NCBI GenBank assembly: GCA_037013495.1
Contig: CM072809.1
Location: 3,100,001 to 3,164,000 of the forward strand
Length of the DNA: 64,000 nt
Source: Hippophae tibetana
Lineage: Eukaryota > Streptophyta > Magnoliopsida > Rosales > Elaeagnaceae
Direction of reading: 5' to 3'
In this document: positions 10,191 to 24,880 of the stretch, piece after piece
Layout: every line of letters starts with the position of its first letter
Position numbering within the stretch: the stretch's first letter is position 1
Position numbers and translations under genes: made by a program
The notes under the pieces: model-generated
The model's input: the letters and a program-made list of their open reading frames with translations, nothing else
Database searches by the model: none
What the model was told of the DNA's origin: nothing

Positions 10191-13100
10191 ATCGTTAATA
10201 TTTTATACTTAAATTAGTTAAAAAAAATATTTAAATTCTTTTTTTATTTTCAGCAAAAACTTAAAATTTTATTTTATTACATTTAACACAAAGTCAAATC
10301 TTACCCAAATTTCATTTGAGATGAGAAGTGACATAATGTCTAAAACTGCTTTCTAGCTAGAACTATTTGACATTGCACCGACCAACATTGTTACAAGTTT
10401 ACTGTTTACGGCTAGGTTGACATTAATCAAATGGGACCTTAATCATATTGATTAATGATCAAACTTATTTTTGATATTTTCATTTTAGCCCCTGATCTGT
10501 TAGGTAATTAATATAAATATAGACCACGTTCAGGCATTCTTAGTTGTTTATTTATGTTCCCTAATTTTGCATTGTTAATCCATATATGCAATCTAATCGA
10601 CCTCCTCCTAATTGTGAGTTGAATTTCCAGACAGAATCTATCATTAATCTTCCAACTTTTTGATCTTTATAATTTTTTTTTTAATTTCCTGAACTCATCG
10701 TTCAAAGTGGTAGACCTCCCTCCCACACATTATTGATCCAAGCAAATAAATATCGCCTATCATTTTGGAATCAAATCGTATATTTACTTTTCTCATTTGC
10801 CTTCTTTCCCCCTCTCTTTTTGTAAAATTTTAAAATAATTCAATCAAAAGCAATATCCTTATGAACTGAATAAATATTACTAGCAGTTTTCCTTTTTCAC
10901 CCCTTGATTTACACTTAACACTGGTTAACTTATTGTAAAATTAAAAGCGTGTTAAAAAATGGAATTTATTTGAATAAATATTCAATAGTAGTATGTATGT
11001 TCCAATTTATTTATTTTAAATCTATCATAACATAGATTATCATTGCTCCGTTATTTATTGCTAGGATTATTGGAGCTCCCACAACATTAATTTTAAAAGA
11101 AAATATTTTTGAAAATATGTTAAAAATTTATTAAAGACCAAAAATGAAAGCAAACCTTCATTGTTATTTCATACACTATCTTCAAATACTATTTTTTTTT
11201 ATCAATTTTGAAAAAATTCTTCAATTTTTTTTATTAAGGTCATATTTGGTACATTGAATAGATTAAGGTGATAATCCAAATAAAATTCAATTGAAACAAT
11301 ATTATTATTATTGTATTATCTGTTTGAATAATGAAATAAAAATAATGATAGATATTAAAGTAAAATTTATAAAATTATAAATAAAGTAAAATTAGAAAAT
11401 AAAAGTTTTTTTTATTTTGAAATGAGATAAAATGAGAAAAATAATAAATATTTATACAAATATATGAGAAAAATATAATATTTTAATGTATTTTTGAGAT
11501 GTGTGTGAGTAATGATCATTCATACTATTGTTAAAATGATTTATATTCAATTACATATTAACGGTTTAACAAAATATAAAAATACCTTGAATCATTCTAA
11601 TTATCCTTATTATTACTATGAACTAAACATGATTTAAAAGAAACTATCTAGCTATTTCCCTATCAAAAAATTCATCACATGTGATATCTATTAGGATTTA
11701 TCTCTCCTACATTTTAAATTATATATTTGAATCACATTACATTACAAGTATCATTTGATTAAAAAAAAAAAGAAAAAAAAAACTATATTACATGATAAAT
11801 AATGTGACCGAAACAGAGAAATACCGAAAGCAATTTGTTTCATGGAGCAGCTGGGCTAGACCTTTCAAAGTTTCTAACCTTAATTTGTCCAGTACTATAT
11901 TTATCTTCAATTGATTAATTCTCATGATCTTAATTAATCAGATTGAAGTTGCTATTTTCCCATCAACTTTTCTAATGGGAAAAGTTCCACGAAAATTAAA
12001 GTCATAAACCTATACATGTCTAAGACATCTCAACTATTATCTTGAAATTTAAATGTACACACGTAATACTTTTATGCGAATGACTATGATTGTGAACCCT
12101 TTTTTTCAAATAGTCAAATGGATAATAATTTACGAATCTGAAGCCTACCACAATATATATATACCACCAAATAAAATATGTAACTTCAATGCCGACGTAC
12201 CATTAATGTAGCAATACTTCTATGTTTTACTTTTCATTTTCAAATACATGTTTTCAGACTCAGACGCACAATCATAATACATATCATACACTAATAATTA
12301 AGGTGCATGCCACGACTAATTAAGGTATACATTTCTTGTATTAAGTAATTAAGTTAAATAAAATTGATTTTTTTAACTAATGAATTTAATGGATCAACTT
12401 TAAATAAATTGATATGAGTAGCTCATTTGATACATCTATGTAGTATATCATAAATTAAATTGGAATATTTTACTTTACTTAAAGGTTAATTTGGCACTTA
12501 TATATAAATGTGTTATATTTTAAATAGAGTGAGGTATTGTAAAGATCCATTACTTATCAATACAATGCAATCTATAAGTATATGGATCATGTAAGTAATA
12601 TAATGTATCTAAGTATGTATATCGATCACACATAGAGTTGTATAACTTATAATCAAGTATTGATATAATTATTATGAATATTATTTGAAAAATATAAACT
12701 TATAAAAATTGAAAAATAAATGACAACTAATTTTAAATCATCATATTCAACAAATATGAAAATATATGAGAAAATTATTTAAAAAACTTTAATCCCCAAA
12801 TTTCTTAACATTGAATAACTAAAATTCTCAGTGATATAATCATCAATCAACTATATAATCAATTTAATATAACCTAATAGACATTACTTTCTCAAGTACA
12901 CTACACACTATATATTAATTAGCTTAATTACACTTTCATATCCGTTAGATTGTACACTACTAATAAGAATCGTACAAACATGCATAGAAAATATGTATAT
13001 TATTTAATCAAAATAAATAATTAAATAATTCTCTCAAATCTATTTAATTGTCTCTATATATTAATTGTTGGCCAAACAAGTAATAACATAAAATTTAGAT

Positions 13101-13230
13101 TAAATAATATAGTTGAATTTTAATAACAATTAAGTTAAAATATTATATCATCACATGTAAAAAATTGAGTTCATAAAACTCATAGATTAATAAATTAGCT
13201 AAACATAATTAAGCTTTTAAAGCTCAGATT
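10191..13230. other. AT-rich intergenic region
   Basis: No gene is recognised. A stretch at about 11235-11640 has inverted ends (TCATATTTGGTACATTG near the left, ACTATGAACTAAACATGA near the right) that resemble a degraded MITE, but no clear target duplication. The remainder is A/T-rich with scattered short frames and no family motif. Confidence 0.45.
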
Positions 13231-13699
13231 TTTGATAAAGAAAGACAACATGGTAGATAAAGAAAGGAGAATAAGAAGAAATACACTCAATCTCTTGATT
13301 TGTAGTACTAATATTCTATTGAATCATTCACAAAGTTGTGTCTCATTTAATATCCTCTTGAACCTATTTTCTTATTTTATCTTTTTGGTAGCTGATAGGG
13401 TTTGTAATCTTAATCGTGTGCTCTTATGACCTCTATATGATACTTTATATAGGTTTAAATTAATCATCATTAGATTAGGATTTGTATTACTTTGATTCAA
13501 GGAATGAGATTGAAAGTTAGGATTTTTCTATGTTGACGTTTTTTAATTCTCGTTGTTTGATCGATTTAGCAATGAGCCTTTGATTGATCCACTTATTTTT
13601 CGATCGATCTAGTTCTTGACCAATCGATAGACCCTATAATTCTATATTTATCCTCATTTTTTTTCTATTTTTGATATGTTTGATATCTTTTCATCTACA

Positions 13700-16150
13700 T
13701 TGTCACATTAAATTAAGATTATTCATAATATTTTAACACATAATAAGGTAAATAAGTGGTTTAGAAGTAGATAAATAACTTTAATTTTATAGAGTTATCA
13801 TACTCCTAAACTTAACTTTTTCCTTGACCTCAAGCAAAGTCAAGTTCATCTTATTAAAATGATATGGGCAATATATTCATAAATACACATCTATTAATAG
13901 ATGCATGTTTAGTAAAACTATCATTCTAAAAAGTTGTATAATTCCATGACAAGATAGTTCACATATCTATCAATTAATGTTCCATTAATATAAGAATATC
14001 CAAGGTTGTTGACAAATAGATTTGTGTATGTGTTACATATGATGTGATTCAATGCTCTCATAAAATGAACTTGTATAAGCATACTAACAAACTAAGTCTT
14101 AGAACAAGTTTCATAAGTTTATTTTTCACACTCATCTTCACTAATGTAAATACGCACTTAGCTAAATATTAATAAAGCTTTACATGCTTGTAGTGTAAGG
14201 TTTAGGTAAGGTTAGATAAATAGATATATTTAGACTTTTTTCACACCTTAGTTCTTTTTGTATTCATCATGTAATATTTTACTTCAATTAAGCTTTCATT
14301 TGATTTTTGTGTGCACCCTATCTTACTATTCTTTTCATTCTCTATCTCGCGTCTCTTTTTCACTTTATTTTCTTTCTCTTTTCTCTTTTTATTTTTTTAT
14401 AGCCTCACAATACCCCTAATTTTTTTTAAATTTTATTATTTTTGTTTTTTTGTTTGGAGGTATAATTGGGTTGTGATTTTTTTTATAGATGTGAAGAAAT
14501 AGAATGCATTATATTTTTAACCTATTTCTATAGTATAACACATAATTTCATTTTTCATATAAGTAGAAAGTGTAGGGGTAAAGGTGATGAATTTAGTTAT
14601 GTTAAAAATGTGGCTTAAAGATATGAATGATTCTTAGTAAGACACAAAAAGGTGACTGCGGATATAAATAATGGTTAGCTTGAAAGGATAAATCAATCCA
14701 ATAAAGGCCTAAATCATTTCTAAAGCTAAATACAACTTAGGATTTCACCTTAAAGAATGATCTAATAGATTCTAAAACATAATAGACCTTATCAACTAGT
14801 ACAACTCATCCCAGATTTTCTCCCAAATAATAACACCAAAATCAATTATGAACATGTGCATAAAAATATGAACCAATTCAATCAAAACTAGTAAGCATAT
14901 GTCATGATTAATATAAGTATCTTAATGAACATGTTACGTTCCTTATCCTAGTCATGACAACCAATTCTGTCATTGAGTTCATATGTTTTATATCAAATAT
15001 GCATGCATAAAATTTCCATGTATTCATCCATTTGTATCCAAATCATGATAAAAAAACATCCTAAAAATGAAAAATATCCTTAAAAAATGAAAATACATAC
15101 TAAACACTAAAGTAAAGAATGAAGTTCCCTCCCTTACACTAAAATTGCACATTATCTCTAATGTGCACCTATGAATATGAAAAGTAGTGAAAGGATAGAA
15201 AAATTCCTTAGCCATGGCACACCACATTTATCGTTAAAATTACTCAATCTTTAATTCGCGTATAAAACAAAAAAAAAACATATAAGTAAAACAATGTTGG
15301 GTTGCTTCCCAACATGTATCACATTTAATGTCTTTGGCTAGATAGTCATATAAGGTCCTAAGGTGCATCCACCAAGGTCATCATATCCTATCATTTGGCA
15401 ATTGGTCTCCAAGATAGTACTTTACTCTATGTCTATTAACCATGAACCACTCTTTGTTTTTGTTTTCCAACTAAATGGATCCATGGTTTATTATCTTAGT
15501 GATGGTGAATGAACTTGATCATCTCCTTTTGAGTTTACTCAAAAACAAGTTAAGTTTGGAATTTTTCAATAACACTTTTGTCTTGGTTTAATAACATTGT
15601 GCACAATTTTCTTATCATGTCATCCTTTTGTTTTCTTTTTGTACATTTTAATATTCTTATAAGCACTTCAACATTGCTCATCTAATTTATTTATTTATAA
15701 CATCTTTTTTACCTCTCTATTGAACACTTTTGTTTGCTCACTTGATTAGAAATGGTAGGGATTTGAGTTTTAACTTTGATAATTCCTTAATAGATAGTTT
15801 GAATTTAAAACATGTCTCATGTTACTCCACACCAACATTAGATACACACATGTGAGGCATAGCCTCAAAATATTTCACATTATCAACAATATCAACTCGC
15901 ATTACAGATTCTATAATTTCATCATTAAAATAAGTTGAACTATTTTGTAATGAATTTATTACATTGTTCATAACATTATGTGTTAAAGTCTTAAATGTGG
16001 GTGGTTCAACACATTTAGTTATATTATCGTCATGAATATGTGTGGTTAAGTAATTGTTATGGTGTTCAACAACAAGTGTGTTTACAAAATTAAGAAGCAC
16101 ATATTTTAAAGCATCATTAGGGTGTATATTATAAAGTACATCATTGGCTA
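13700..16150 (-). mobile_element. Ty3/gypsy remnant (end of polyprotein and 3' spacer)
   Basis: On the minus strand, about 15384-15470 encodes the residues KEWFMVNRHRVKYYLGDQLP. This is the kind of tail found at the C-terminal end of Ty3/gypsy integrase-bearing polyproteins, and it is followed by a stop. Just beyond it, GGGTTGCTTCCCAAC (about 15299-15313) resembles the spacer found after pol in Athila-like elements. The 15822-16100 minus frame (92 aa) was not recognised and may belong to the same element. No LTR pair could be delimited, so the outer limits are guesses. Confidence 0.5.
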
Positions 16151-16307
16151 GTTCATCAATAACATCTTTCCTTTAAACACAATTTTAAAATTTAAGAATT
16201 TAATGTTTATGATATCGATATTAAATAAAAATTTATTCTAATAATTGATCTCTAATTAACTAAAAAAAATTTGAATAAATTTTTATTATCTAAAAAGTGA
16301 ATAATAC

Positions 16308-16614
16308 TTTTAGTCCATTAATTTTATCATTTTTAACACTATAATTTTTTAATAAAAAAATTCTTCTACTTGCTTTTTATATTTAATATATTTAGTCTAA
16401 ATTTAAATATTGGAATAAATTATATTATAATAGTCAAAATTAATGTATTAAAAAGTTTATTTTTAAATTTATTTAGTTTTTTAACTTTTAAAATTTAATA
16501 AATTTAATCCAATATATTTAAATTTAAACTGAAATTATTAAATATGAAAATTAAATTAACACAAATTTTATTAAGTGATTAAAGTGTTAAAAATTATAAA
16601 AGTAATAGATGAAA
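16308..16614. repeat. MITE-like element with long imperfect inverted ends
   Basis: The arm at 16308-16340 and the arm at 16582-16614 are inverted copies over about 33 bases with roughly 25 matches. TTTTTAACACT on the left is mirrored by AGTGTTAAAAA on the right. The interior is non-coding A/T-rich DNA. No clear target duplication was seen, so the superfamily is not assigned. Confidence 0.5.
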
Positions 16615-16617
16615 ATT

Positions 16618-16790
16618 AAAATTTGGGCGAGGGCTGGAGAGGATATGCCGACAAACCCCCCCTGTAACAGCTGGCCTAGGGAGAAGTCAAAACAGTTGAA
16701 GCATAATGTTTCCGGGCCTAAATTGGTTGTTGGCTTAGACTTTTGGGGAGGCTTGGATAAAATAGTTTCCGTTGTGGTCGTTAAAGGCTA
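16618..16790. other. GC-enriched island of unknown origin
   Basis: This short stretch is clearly less AT-rich than its surroundings and contains CCCCCCC and GGGCCTAAATT. A 60-codon frame crosses it, but its translation matches no family I know. It directly abuts the MITE-like element. Confidence 0.4.
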
Positions 16791-19700
16791 GGTCATTAAT
16801 TCTTCCTATTTTGTCATCATGGGAGAGAGAGATTTTACATGAAATATCATTACTATTAATTGTTTTACACCAATATAATCATTTATATACAAAGGACACT
16901 ATTTTATAAGATAGGATTATTATCACATTTTAATTTATTGTTTTTTATAATATATTTAATATTAAATTTAAAAATTATTAAAAACATTATTTTACCTTTA
17001 ATATAATTATTTTATGTTAATTAAAATTTAATATTTTTGATAATTTTAAAAATTAGCATTAAATATGTCATAAAAATAAAAATATATGATGTATAAATAT
17101 CCCTACTTATTTTATATAAATATTAATGATATATTCTTAAAATTATTAAGAAATATTAAGTATTTGTGCACTTATTCTAGCAAAACATTCTCCACTGGAG
17201 TCAACGCAATTTTGCAAGTTGCAACCAAAGCTCAAAGCTTAGATCTAGTTTTAATCAAACATGTGAGGTGGGATAAAGATAAATAAATAAGTGTTCGATC
17301 CATATATAAATTATTTATTTTATTTTTAACATCTTCTAAAAATAATATATGTTTATTATTTTCATATATTATGAACATGGTTCAATATATATTCTTAATT
17401 TAAAATTTAATATAAATATATTTTTATAAAGGTAAAGATTAAAAATATTTATATTGTAAAATAAATATTGAAATTTGAGAATATGAAAAATAATAAAAAT
17501 ATATGTTTAAAATATTATAGAGAATGAATATATGTTTACAAGTTGAACGTGTATTCAAAAGAAATATTTATTTAATGCCTCAAAGATGAAAGATGAAAAA
17601 TGGGTTATAAATAAATGTGTATGCGGTTATAATATATATGCACACAAATTAATTAATAAATAAACTATTATATAATATTTATTTTTATATAAAAATGAAT
17701 TAAATAATGCATATTTCTTGGTGAGTAAATACAACAACAGTATTTGTTTCCTGGAAATTAATAATTTTTGAGACAAAGGTTGCATCTTTGATTGAAATAA
17801 CTTTCATAGAGAAGAGAGACTCGTATATTTTAGAATAAAAAAGATTATCATTTGATATTGAATTACTGTGAGCTCAGCTTTAATTACAATATACTATGTC
17901 CCTCTTTGAAAATTAAAAAAAAGACTATCATTAATTTGATATAGTTGTAGTGGACTTCTTTCTTATAAGTTAATATTTAAATTGTCATGTTAGAGTTAGA
18001 GTTAGAATATAATTAAAATGTTATATTTACTTGACTCACAAATTTATGCTATCATTGTTATTTTTTTTTTTCATAATTTAGATGTAATTGTCTTTCATTA
18101 TTTATAAATTTTATTTTGAGTCTTATTATTATTTTTTATTATACGTACTGTTTATATAAACCTAATAATAATAATATTATTATTTTATTGAATTCAATTA
18201 TTATTATTAATTTATTATTACTAAACCAAAAATGGCATGGCTGTACATACAAATATAATATATATATCTATGTATTTATTTAGTACTAATTAGTGCCGGA
18301 CACATATGCCCTTTTTCACTAGGCAACAAGAAACATAAGGTTTCAGTCGAAAAGGAGACACCTTTACCCTACAAATATGTATAGTCCACCATTTGTTAAT
18401 CTGATTAATAAGATATATTCACTAGTTTTCAAATTTATTTGTAATAACCCCACCGCACCCCTTTTCTGCTGAAGAAATATATATATATGCAAAAATATAT
18501 ATCTTTAATCTTTAATTTGCTTAAAGAAAAGTTTGATCGATGCGTATTATCATTAAATTAATCTTCCACAGTCACTCTAATTGAGTGATATTTTGATATT
18601 TGAACATTTGGGGACTAAGAAGAAAAGCAATCCTAATAAAGATCTTGAGCTCATATTTTCTCTTTTCTACTTTTTGATCCCAAAACTCTGAGTAAAACTG
18701 GACTTTATATATATACATGTTCTTTGCACTTCTAAAACGCAAATTTTATTTTCTCTCTTATCTTTTCATTTAAATAATCAATAGTAGGCTAGTACCTCAT
18801 GAATGCATGTCATTAATTTAAATTTTATTGTTTAATATTATTAGGTAAGATATAAATAATAATATTTTAATAAACTTTCGAAGAAAACAAATTAAATTAG
18901 AAATTACAAAGAAAAATTAATAGGTTGATTTAGGTAAGAAATTCAGGTTATCTTATCATTTTCTTTCTTTCTTTCTAAGTTATGGATGTAAAACATTAAT
19001 TACTCAAAATTATAGAAAAAATATTAAACATTATTATAAGTTAAATATGATATTATTTAATTACCATAGCTTATAACTCAATTAATTGAGTCTATCTCTT
19101 CTCAAAGTTGAAAAAATATTCATTCTCATTAATCTTATCCTCACATTTAAAGTGTGTTAGCTTTCGGTGGACTAAACAATATCAATCGAATATTCTTTAA
19201 TACAGAGTAAGTATATGTTATTAGAAAAATTACATATTTCATACTAATTCACCCGTTGCAAATAAGCTATTTTATATAAAGTACTAAAAAAAATATAACA
19301 ATGAAAGGAAAAAAAAACGAAGTGAAAGAAAATTAACTATAATGTAAAATAATATTTAAACATAAAAAATTACAATATAAAGAAAAATAATATTGAAAAT
19401 GAAAAAGAAAAAAAGTGAAAGAAAATTAAATATAAAAAAATATAGTATTAAAAAACGTGAAAGAAAAATGAAAAATTAAATTTAAAATTGTAAAACAAAA
19501 TAATAAGTACTATAATTAGGTGAGATTAAGCCACTTTTTATATAACAATTATATTTAAAAAGTAAAAAAAAGTCTATATATATATATATAATCTTCAAAC
19601 AAAATATATTGATAAATAAATCTATGGCTATCAACGTGAAATAACTCTCCTTATATATTACATTATTGGTATTGGTTATTCTGGGTGAGTCAAACTCTCA

Positions 19701-19848
19701 ATTTCTTCATGTATGATTAAATTTTATGTTATTAAATCATCACTGCTAGTTATTATTATCTTATAAATACATGGAAATAATTTAGATGAGATATACAATT
19801 TAATATTTTTATTATATATTTTGATATATTTTCTAGAATAAATGTAGA
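16791..19848. other. AT-rich intergenic region
   Basis: No gene is supported. A mildly GC-richer, promoter-like stretch lies at 18290-18480, but no reading frame follows it. The rest holds poly-A/T tracts and TA runs. Confidence 0.5.
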
Positions 19849-21134
19849 GGTATCAAATAAGTTTGATTTGTTCAACTTGGTTAAGCTCAACTTATCAAGT
19901 TATAATTCAATTCAACTTATTTAATTTTTAAATAAAATGTGATAATTTTTATGTGAATTGAATTAAATTAAATGTAATTTTTTTATTAATTTTTTTTAAA
20001 ATATTTACTTAACTATTAAAAAAAGTAAGCAAATAAACTATAATTCATTATATTTCTAACTTTTTATGCCGTGTTAGAAATACTTACCGATTATATTTAA
20101 AACTTTTATTTAAACTCGTAAGTTAAATAAACCGTTTATTTAAATTTGTGAGTTAAGTGAATTGTTTATTTTTTAATTCATAAACTCATTTAAATAAGTT
20201 AAATTACATATTTAACAATGTGTCAATTACAAGATAGGTAATACATTAAATTATTTATGATTTGATTATATAATACCTTAATATTTTATAATAATAAGAT
20301 TTAAAAATAATCTATTTCTCTTAAATAAATACTCAATAAATAAAAGAAAATAATATAACTAATACATCAACAGTTTTGTTTTACTTTATTTACTTAAAGT
20401 TGTCAGAGACAATAAAACATGTTTTTTTACCCAACGTATTAGATGGATTGTAATTTTGTAAATATGCGACCAAATTTTAGATTCTTAAAAATATCTATTA
20501 AAGGTATTATTATATGTTATATGTATGTATTTTTTTCCTTTCAACTTTGTAAATAAAATTGACGCCGCATATGCAATTCTATAAAGATTCGCTAAGAAAT
20601 TGACGTCATTTGTCTAACTTAATTATATTCAATCAAAAGAATTCCAATATATATATATATACCAATTCATAAAATTTTATAAATCATTTCATATACAATT
20701 AAATTTTTTGAATTTCCTATAAAGTGTTATGTCCAATCTAACCCAATTCTGATTAAAAAATTAAAAATTAAAAATTAATACTTAATTATCAAACAAGCAA
20801 TATCTAATTTTCAATATTGAAATTAAAAATTGATGATCAAATAACTTATATTTTTCAAATTATTTTCAAATTGAAAATTTAACTCTAAAATTTAAGAATT
20901 AAAAATTAAAAATTAAAAAAAATATCAAAAATGACTTAAATATGTAAATAATTTAAATGAGTTTAATAAAAAAAATTAAATGAATTACCCATAAACTAAT
21001 CATGTCAGCTCACATATAAATTATACACTAAGCTAATTTAAAAATTAAATAAATTAACTTGTGTTACAACCCATTTGACATGAGTTAACGTTGAGTAAGT
21101 TGAGCCAGATTATTTCATTTGACACTTTAATTTA
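19849..21134. mobile_element. Possible degraded non-autonomous DNA transposon
   Basis: The left end, GGTATCAAATAAGTTTGATT at about 19849, is mirrored on the right by ATTTCATTTGACAC (about 21110-21123). Subterminal AACTT/AAGTTGAGC motifs also recur in opposite orientations. The interior is AT-rich with AAATTAAAAATTAAAAATT runs and no coding capacity. No exact target duplication was found, so this is tentative. Confidence 0.3.
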
Positions 21135-21390
21135 ATTGTATATAGTAATGGTATAGTATGCTTGTATAGCATGTAGTGTATTGAGTAGTTAGTTGGTTAG
21201 ATATTATTGTAACCACCTATAGTATACGGTATTGAGAAAGGCTGGCTAGTGCTAGAAATGTATCTAGCATTTCGCATTCTTGATTATTCATTCAGTTTTC
21301 AATTCAGTAATATACAGCTTTTCATTTGTTGATTTTCTTTCATCACTTTGAGATCTTGTACTAACACAACCACAAAGCAATACATTAGGG
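21135..21390 (+). mobile_element. Solo-LTR-like sequence
   Basis: A non-coding stretch with a TTAGTTGGTTAGATATTATTG core and a TTCAGTTTTCAATTCAGTAATA stretch resembling copia LTR U5 regions. No partner copy, primer site or target duplication could be assigned. Confidence 0.28.
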
Positions 21391-21639
21391 ACATTTTTTT
21401 TTAACAATTAAAAGATTTAGGATATATGCAACCACCTTAATAATGTTTTAAAAAAAGAAGAAAATTTGTTGATCTATATTATTTTTAAACTATAAACCCC
21501 ACCACACAGAACATGTTTTGATCGAAATTAATATTTGAAGTTGGGTATATTACTCCAATAAATTTATATATAAACTTTTAAGTAAAATTATAATTTTAAA
21601 TTTATATTCAGTTTACACCTTTACAATAAGTTGATTTTG

Positions 21640-23420
21640 GGTATATTATTTGTTATGTGCTTGGATGTCAACCACAACATAACACTGGTCACGAGGTGGA
21701 GTTCAACATATTATCAGACAACCCGATATTAAACTGACATTTATTTTTAAATTTACATGTTTCTGTGCTTTTTGAATTCTGCTTGATATAACCTCACATG
21801 TTCCTCCTAAGCAAACGACACGTATATGTAATCAATGAAAGGCCTTGAACCACTATCATTTATTTCCCATTTATTATATTTTTCTACTTTCTCCCTCTAA
21901 ACTCGAGGTTGTAATTAAGTATGCTAGTTCTTGTTGCAATCGAGCTCGAGGAGTATGATATTAAGTTTCAACCATGGACATCTATCAAGGCTTAGGTCAT
22001 TACCAACTTCGTAGCCATGTTCACCGAATGCCAAGAAACGCATCATGGAGGTAGCGTTGAATTGAGCATCTACATACACCATAGGATTGAAACAGTAAAG
22101 CATTAGGAGGTCTCTGTGGATGGTGCCAACTACTTCAATGGGGAAAGCAATGGTGTTGTGATCTTGACCACGAGCGGAATGTTCATGAATATTCAATCCG
22201 TATAGCATTTCATGTGACAAACAATATGGTCAAATATAAGGTTGTCATATTCAATGTCATGACCTCAAGAAAGTTGGCCATGGGGGCCTCAAACCTGATC
22301 GTGTACAGCAATTCAAGGTTGGTGGTAAATCAATACGTGGGCTTCCCATGCCTTTACCAACCTAAGTTTTCTTCCTCCAGACTCAAGGAATCACAATATT
22401 GGCATGTACAGGTGTACAGATGGGTGTATTTTTTCTTGAGTGGTAAGAAGGTTGAGTTGTGCTCGAATAGGGTACAACAACTATTAAATTTTGAGAACTG
22501 CTTGAACTTCTCGTAGAGCTTGGATTTATTGTGGAGCTCAAATGTCTTATCAAGCTCGAACCTCTAAAACTAACAAATCATTTATTCCTATTAATGTGCA
22601 CACTCTCTAGAATTAGGAGATTCTTAAGTATATAGTTTCCCAAATATAAATATACACTTGCGACAAGAGCATAACTTAGAAGTAAAAATATGTGAAAAAA
22701 ATTATATATAAAGGAATTCTATAAAGAAATACCTTTGTATAAATAAAAAGACATAGGATTGAAATAGAAAAGAAGAACGATCTGAAAAGAAAAATAGAGT
22801 TAGAGTTAGGATGATGTAGAAATATACAACCTATCTGTTAAAGATTTTAAGATTAGATGATTTTATTATTAGGCTAAAATTAGGAATTCACAAGCAAAGA
22901 TATCAATGTTGAGCCGAAATAACAAATACTCAAATAAACATGTTAGCATTAAAAGGGCAATGAGATGATAAAATTTAATAATAAATGATGACTATAGAGA
23001 CTACCACAAATACTCAAATAGATGTATGTTGAAATTGCTCATCAAAAATAACACACTCTTGAAAAAGAATGAGAAGTAAAACTTTGTCAACAACATACGA
23101 TGTGCACTGTTATACGCGTATTCTTCCACTTCATTCCTCGTGTTCGAAATGAAAGAGTAGTATACTCAATGTTTATGTGTCAATCACGAGCATAATATTG
23201 ATTACAAGGTGAAATCTGACATACACAAATTTTATGTTCAAATTTAACATTTTTTATGCTTTTGGTACTTGGTCCGGTGAAATCTCAAGTGTATCATTTA
23301 AATAAATGATAGTATATGTAATCTCTATATACTGTCTATGAAAGACCTTGAGCTATAATTATTTATTTTTTATTTATTACATCTTTCTATTTTATCTCTT
23401 TAAATTTGAATTGTCTATTA
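21640..23420 (+). mobile_element. Degraded Ty3/gypsy element with LTR-like repeats and RNase H
   Basis: Two similar segments (about 21640-21911 and 23160-23420) share landmarks such as ACACGTATATGTAATC/AGTATATGTAATC, TGAAAGGCCTTGAACC/TGAAAGACCTTGAGC and a pyrimidine-rich TTTCTAC..CTCT end. They look like diverged LTRs. Between them, about 21919-22400 encodes a broken Ty3 RNase H. An EEYDIKFQPWTSIKA-type lead and VDGAN core are followed, in another frame, by TNNMVKYKVVI and SNSRLVVNQYVGF. Several stops and at least one frameshift interrupt it. Gag, protease, RT and integrase are not visible, so most of the internal region has been lost. Confidence 0.6.
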
Positions 23421-24880
23421 ATATTATCTAATTGGATAACAAAATTTTACATCTAAAAGAAAAATAAAATGTTGTGATTTTGCTTATTCGGTAGATATAC
23501 AAATATTTTCACTTTAAAATAAATAAACATTTGCAAATGTGAGTATTTTTTTCACCTAGGATCTATCTTCACACGTACTAATTAATGTGCATCCATCGCA
23601 GGTAGCCTGATGTATAAATATATCCATGTGATTAAGAGGCAACCAGTGCTCACGACAAAAGTCACATCCCAGTGTGGGTAATGAGATTAAAGAGTAATTA
23701 GTGAATACTCTAATTGAAAAACTTGTGTCACAGCACATATGATGTAATCACAAGAAACTATTCAGTCTTAAACATATGGATCGTCTTTATTAATATGTGA
23801 ACAAACTTAGGGAGCATCATTTGTATTATGAATTCAAACGAACTTTGTCATATATATTTGGATGCATGATATTTTTTACGATTTCTTGCATCATTTAAAC
23901 TGATGGATAAATGAAATTCAATTTAAAGTCCTAATATTCAGAGTTAGATATTTGATTCTTATATATTTTGAAAAGTCCCTCTCAATATAATATAAATGGG
24001 CTACAAAGTCAGGCCCAATATAAGCCCAAATTTGAAATTTGAGCTTGGGATAATCTCACCGCTTAAACTTACATCTTATCTTCTGTCAATTTAGAGAATC
24101 TCAAGCACTTATTTATTTTAATATTTTCTTTGTTTAAAGATAAAAAAGAATAACCAATAAAAAATAAAAAAATACATTATTGTTATTTTTATTAAGTTTA
24201 GATCACATGTAATGATTGATCAAAAATTTATTACTATGTAATTTCAAATTTCATAAGAATTAGGCTTGTAAATATCAAATAAATATCAAAAAATGATTTA
24301 ATGGGTAAATATAATTATAATTTTTATATAATATTGTATTTATCAAATTCTGTTGATTTTTAATTTATTTTAGATCCTATCTTTTAAACTTAATTACAAC
24401 ACATTTAATAGTTAAAATTATTTTATTCTATTAAATAAAACTTTTACGGTAAACAAAATAAAAAATAAATAAAATAATTCATTGGTTGATAATGATTAAT
24501 ACAAAAAAATTATTAGAAGATCAACTCCCATCATTCACAATAAATTTAAATATATTTTCTAAAATAACATTTTTGGTGTATTTTTAAAATCCACCTTAAT
24601 GAAACCTTCTTAAATAGTGGTACCTTTGTTAGTTTTTCTCTCCAAATTTATCTCAAAAGTCTTAATTTTAATTGATATGAGATATATTGTTTATTTTAAA
24701 ATAATATGACTCATTTTAACACTAAATTATCAAGATTGAGTGTTTATAGTTTGTCAAGGATTGAATACAACTATAAGTCTATAGCATTGCATTGTTCGAT
24801 AATATATTTGTAATTAAGCTAACTATTGGACAAATACATCTTTTTCTTCGTTAATATTCACAATGGAATAATTGTTAAGA
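23421..24880. other. AT-rich spacer, no gene seen
   Basis: A mildly GC-richer patch at 23550-23760 and scattered short frames show no recognisable motif. Nothing else is supported. Confidence 0.5.

Noticed and set aside
14311..14502. 63-codon hydrophobic frame, rich in Phe
   Set aside because: Arises from a T-rich tract, with no start context or homology.
21924..22220. 98-codon minus-strand frame
   Set aside because: Lies antisense to a recognisable Ty3 RNase H on the plus strand.
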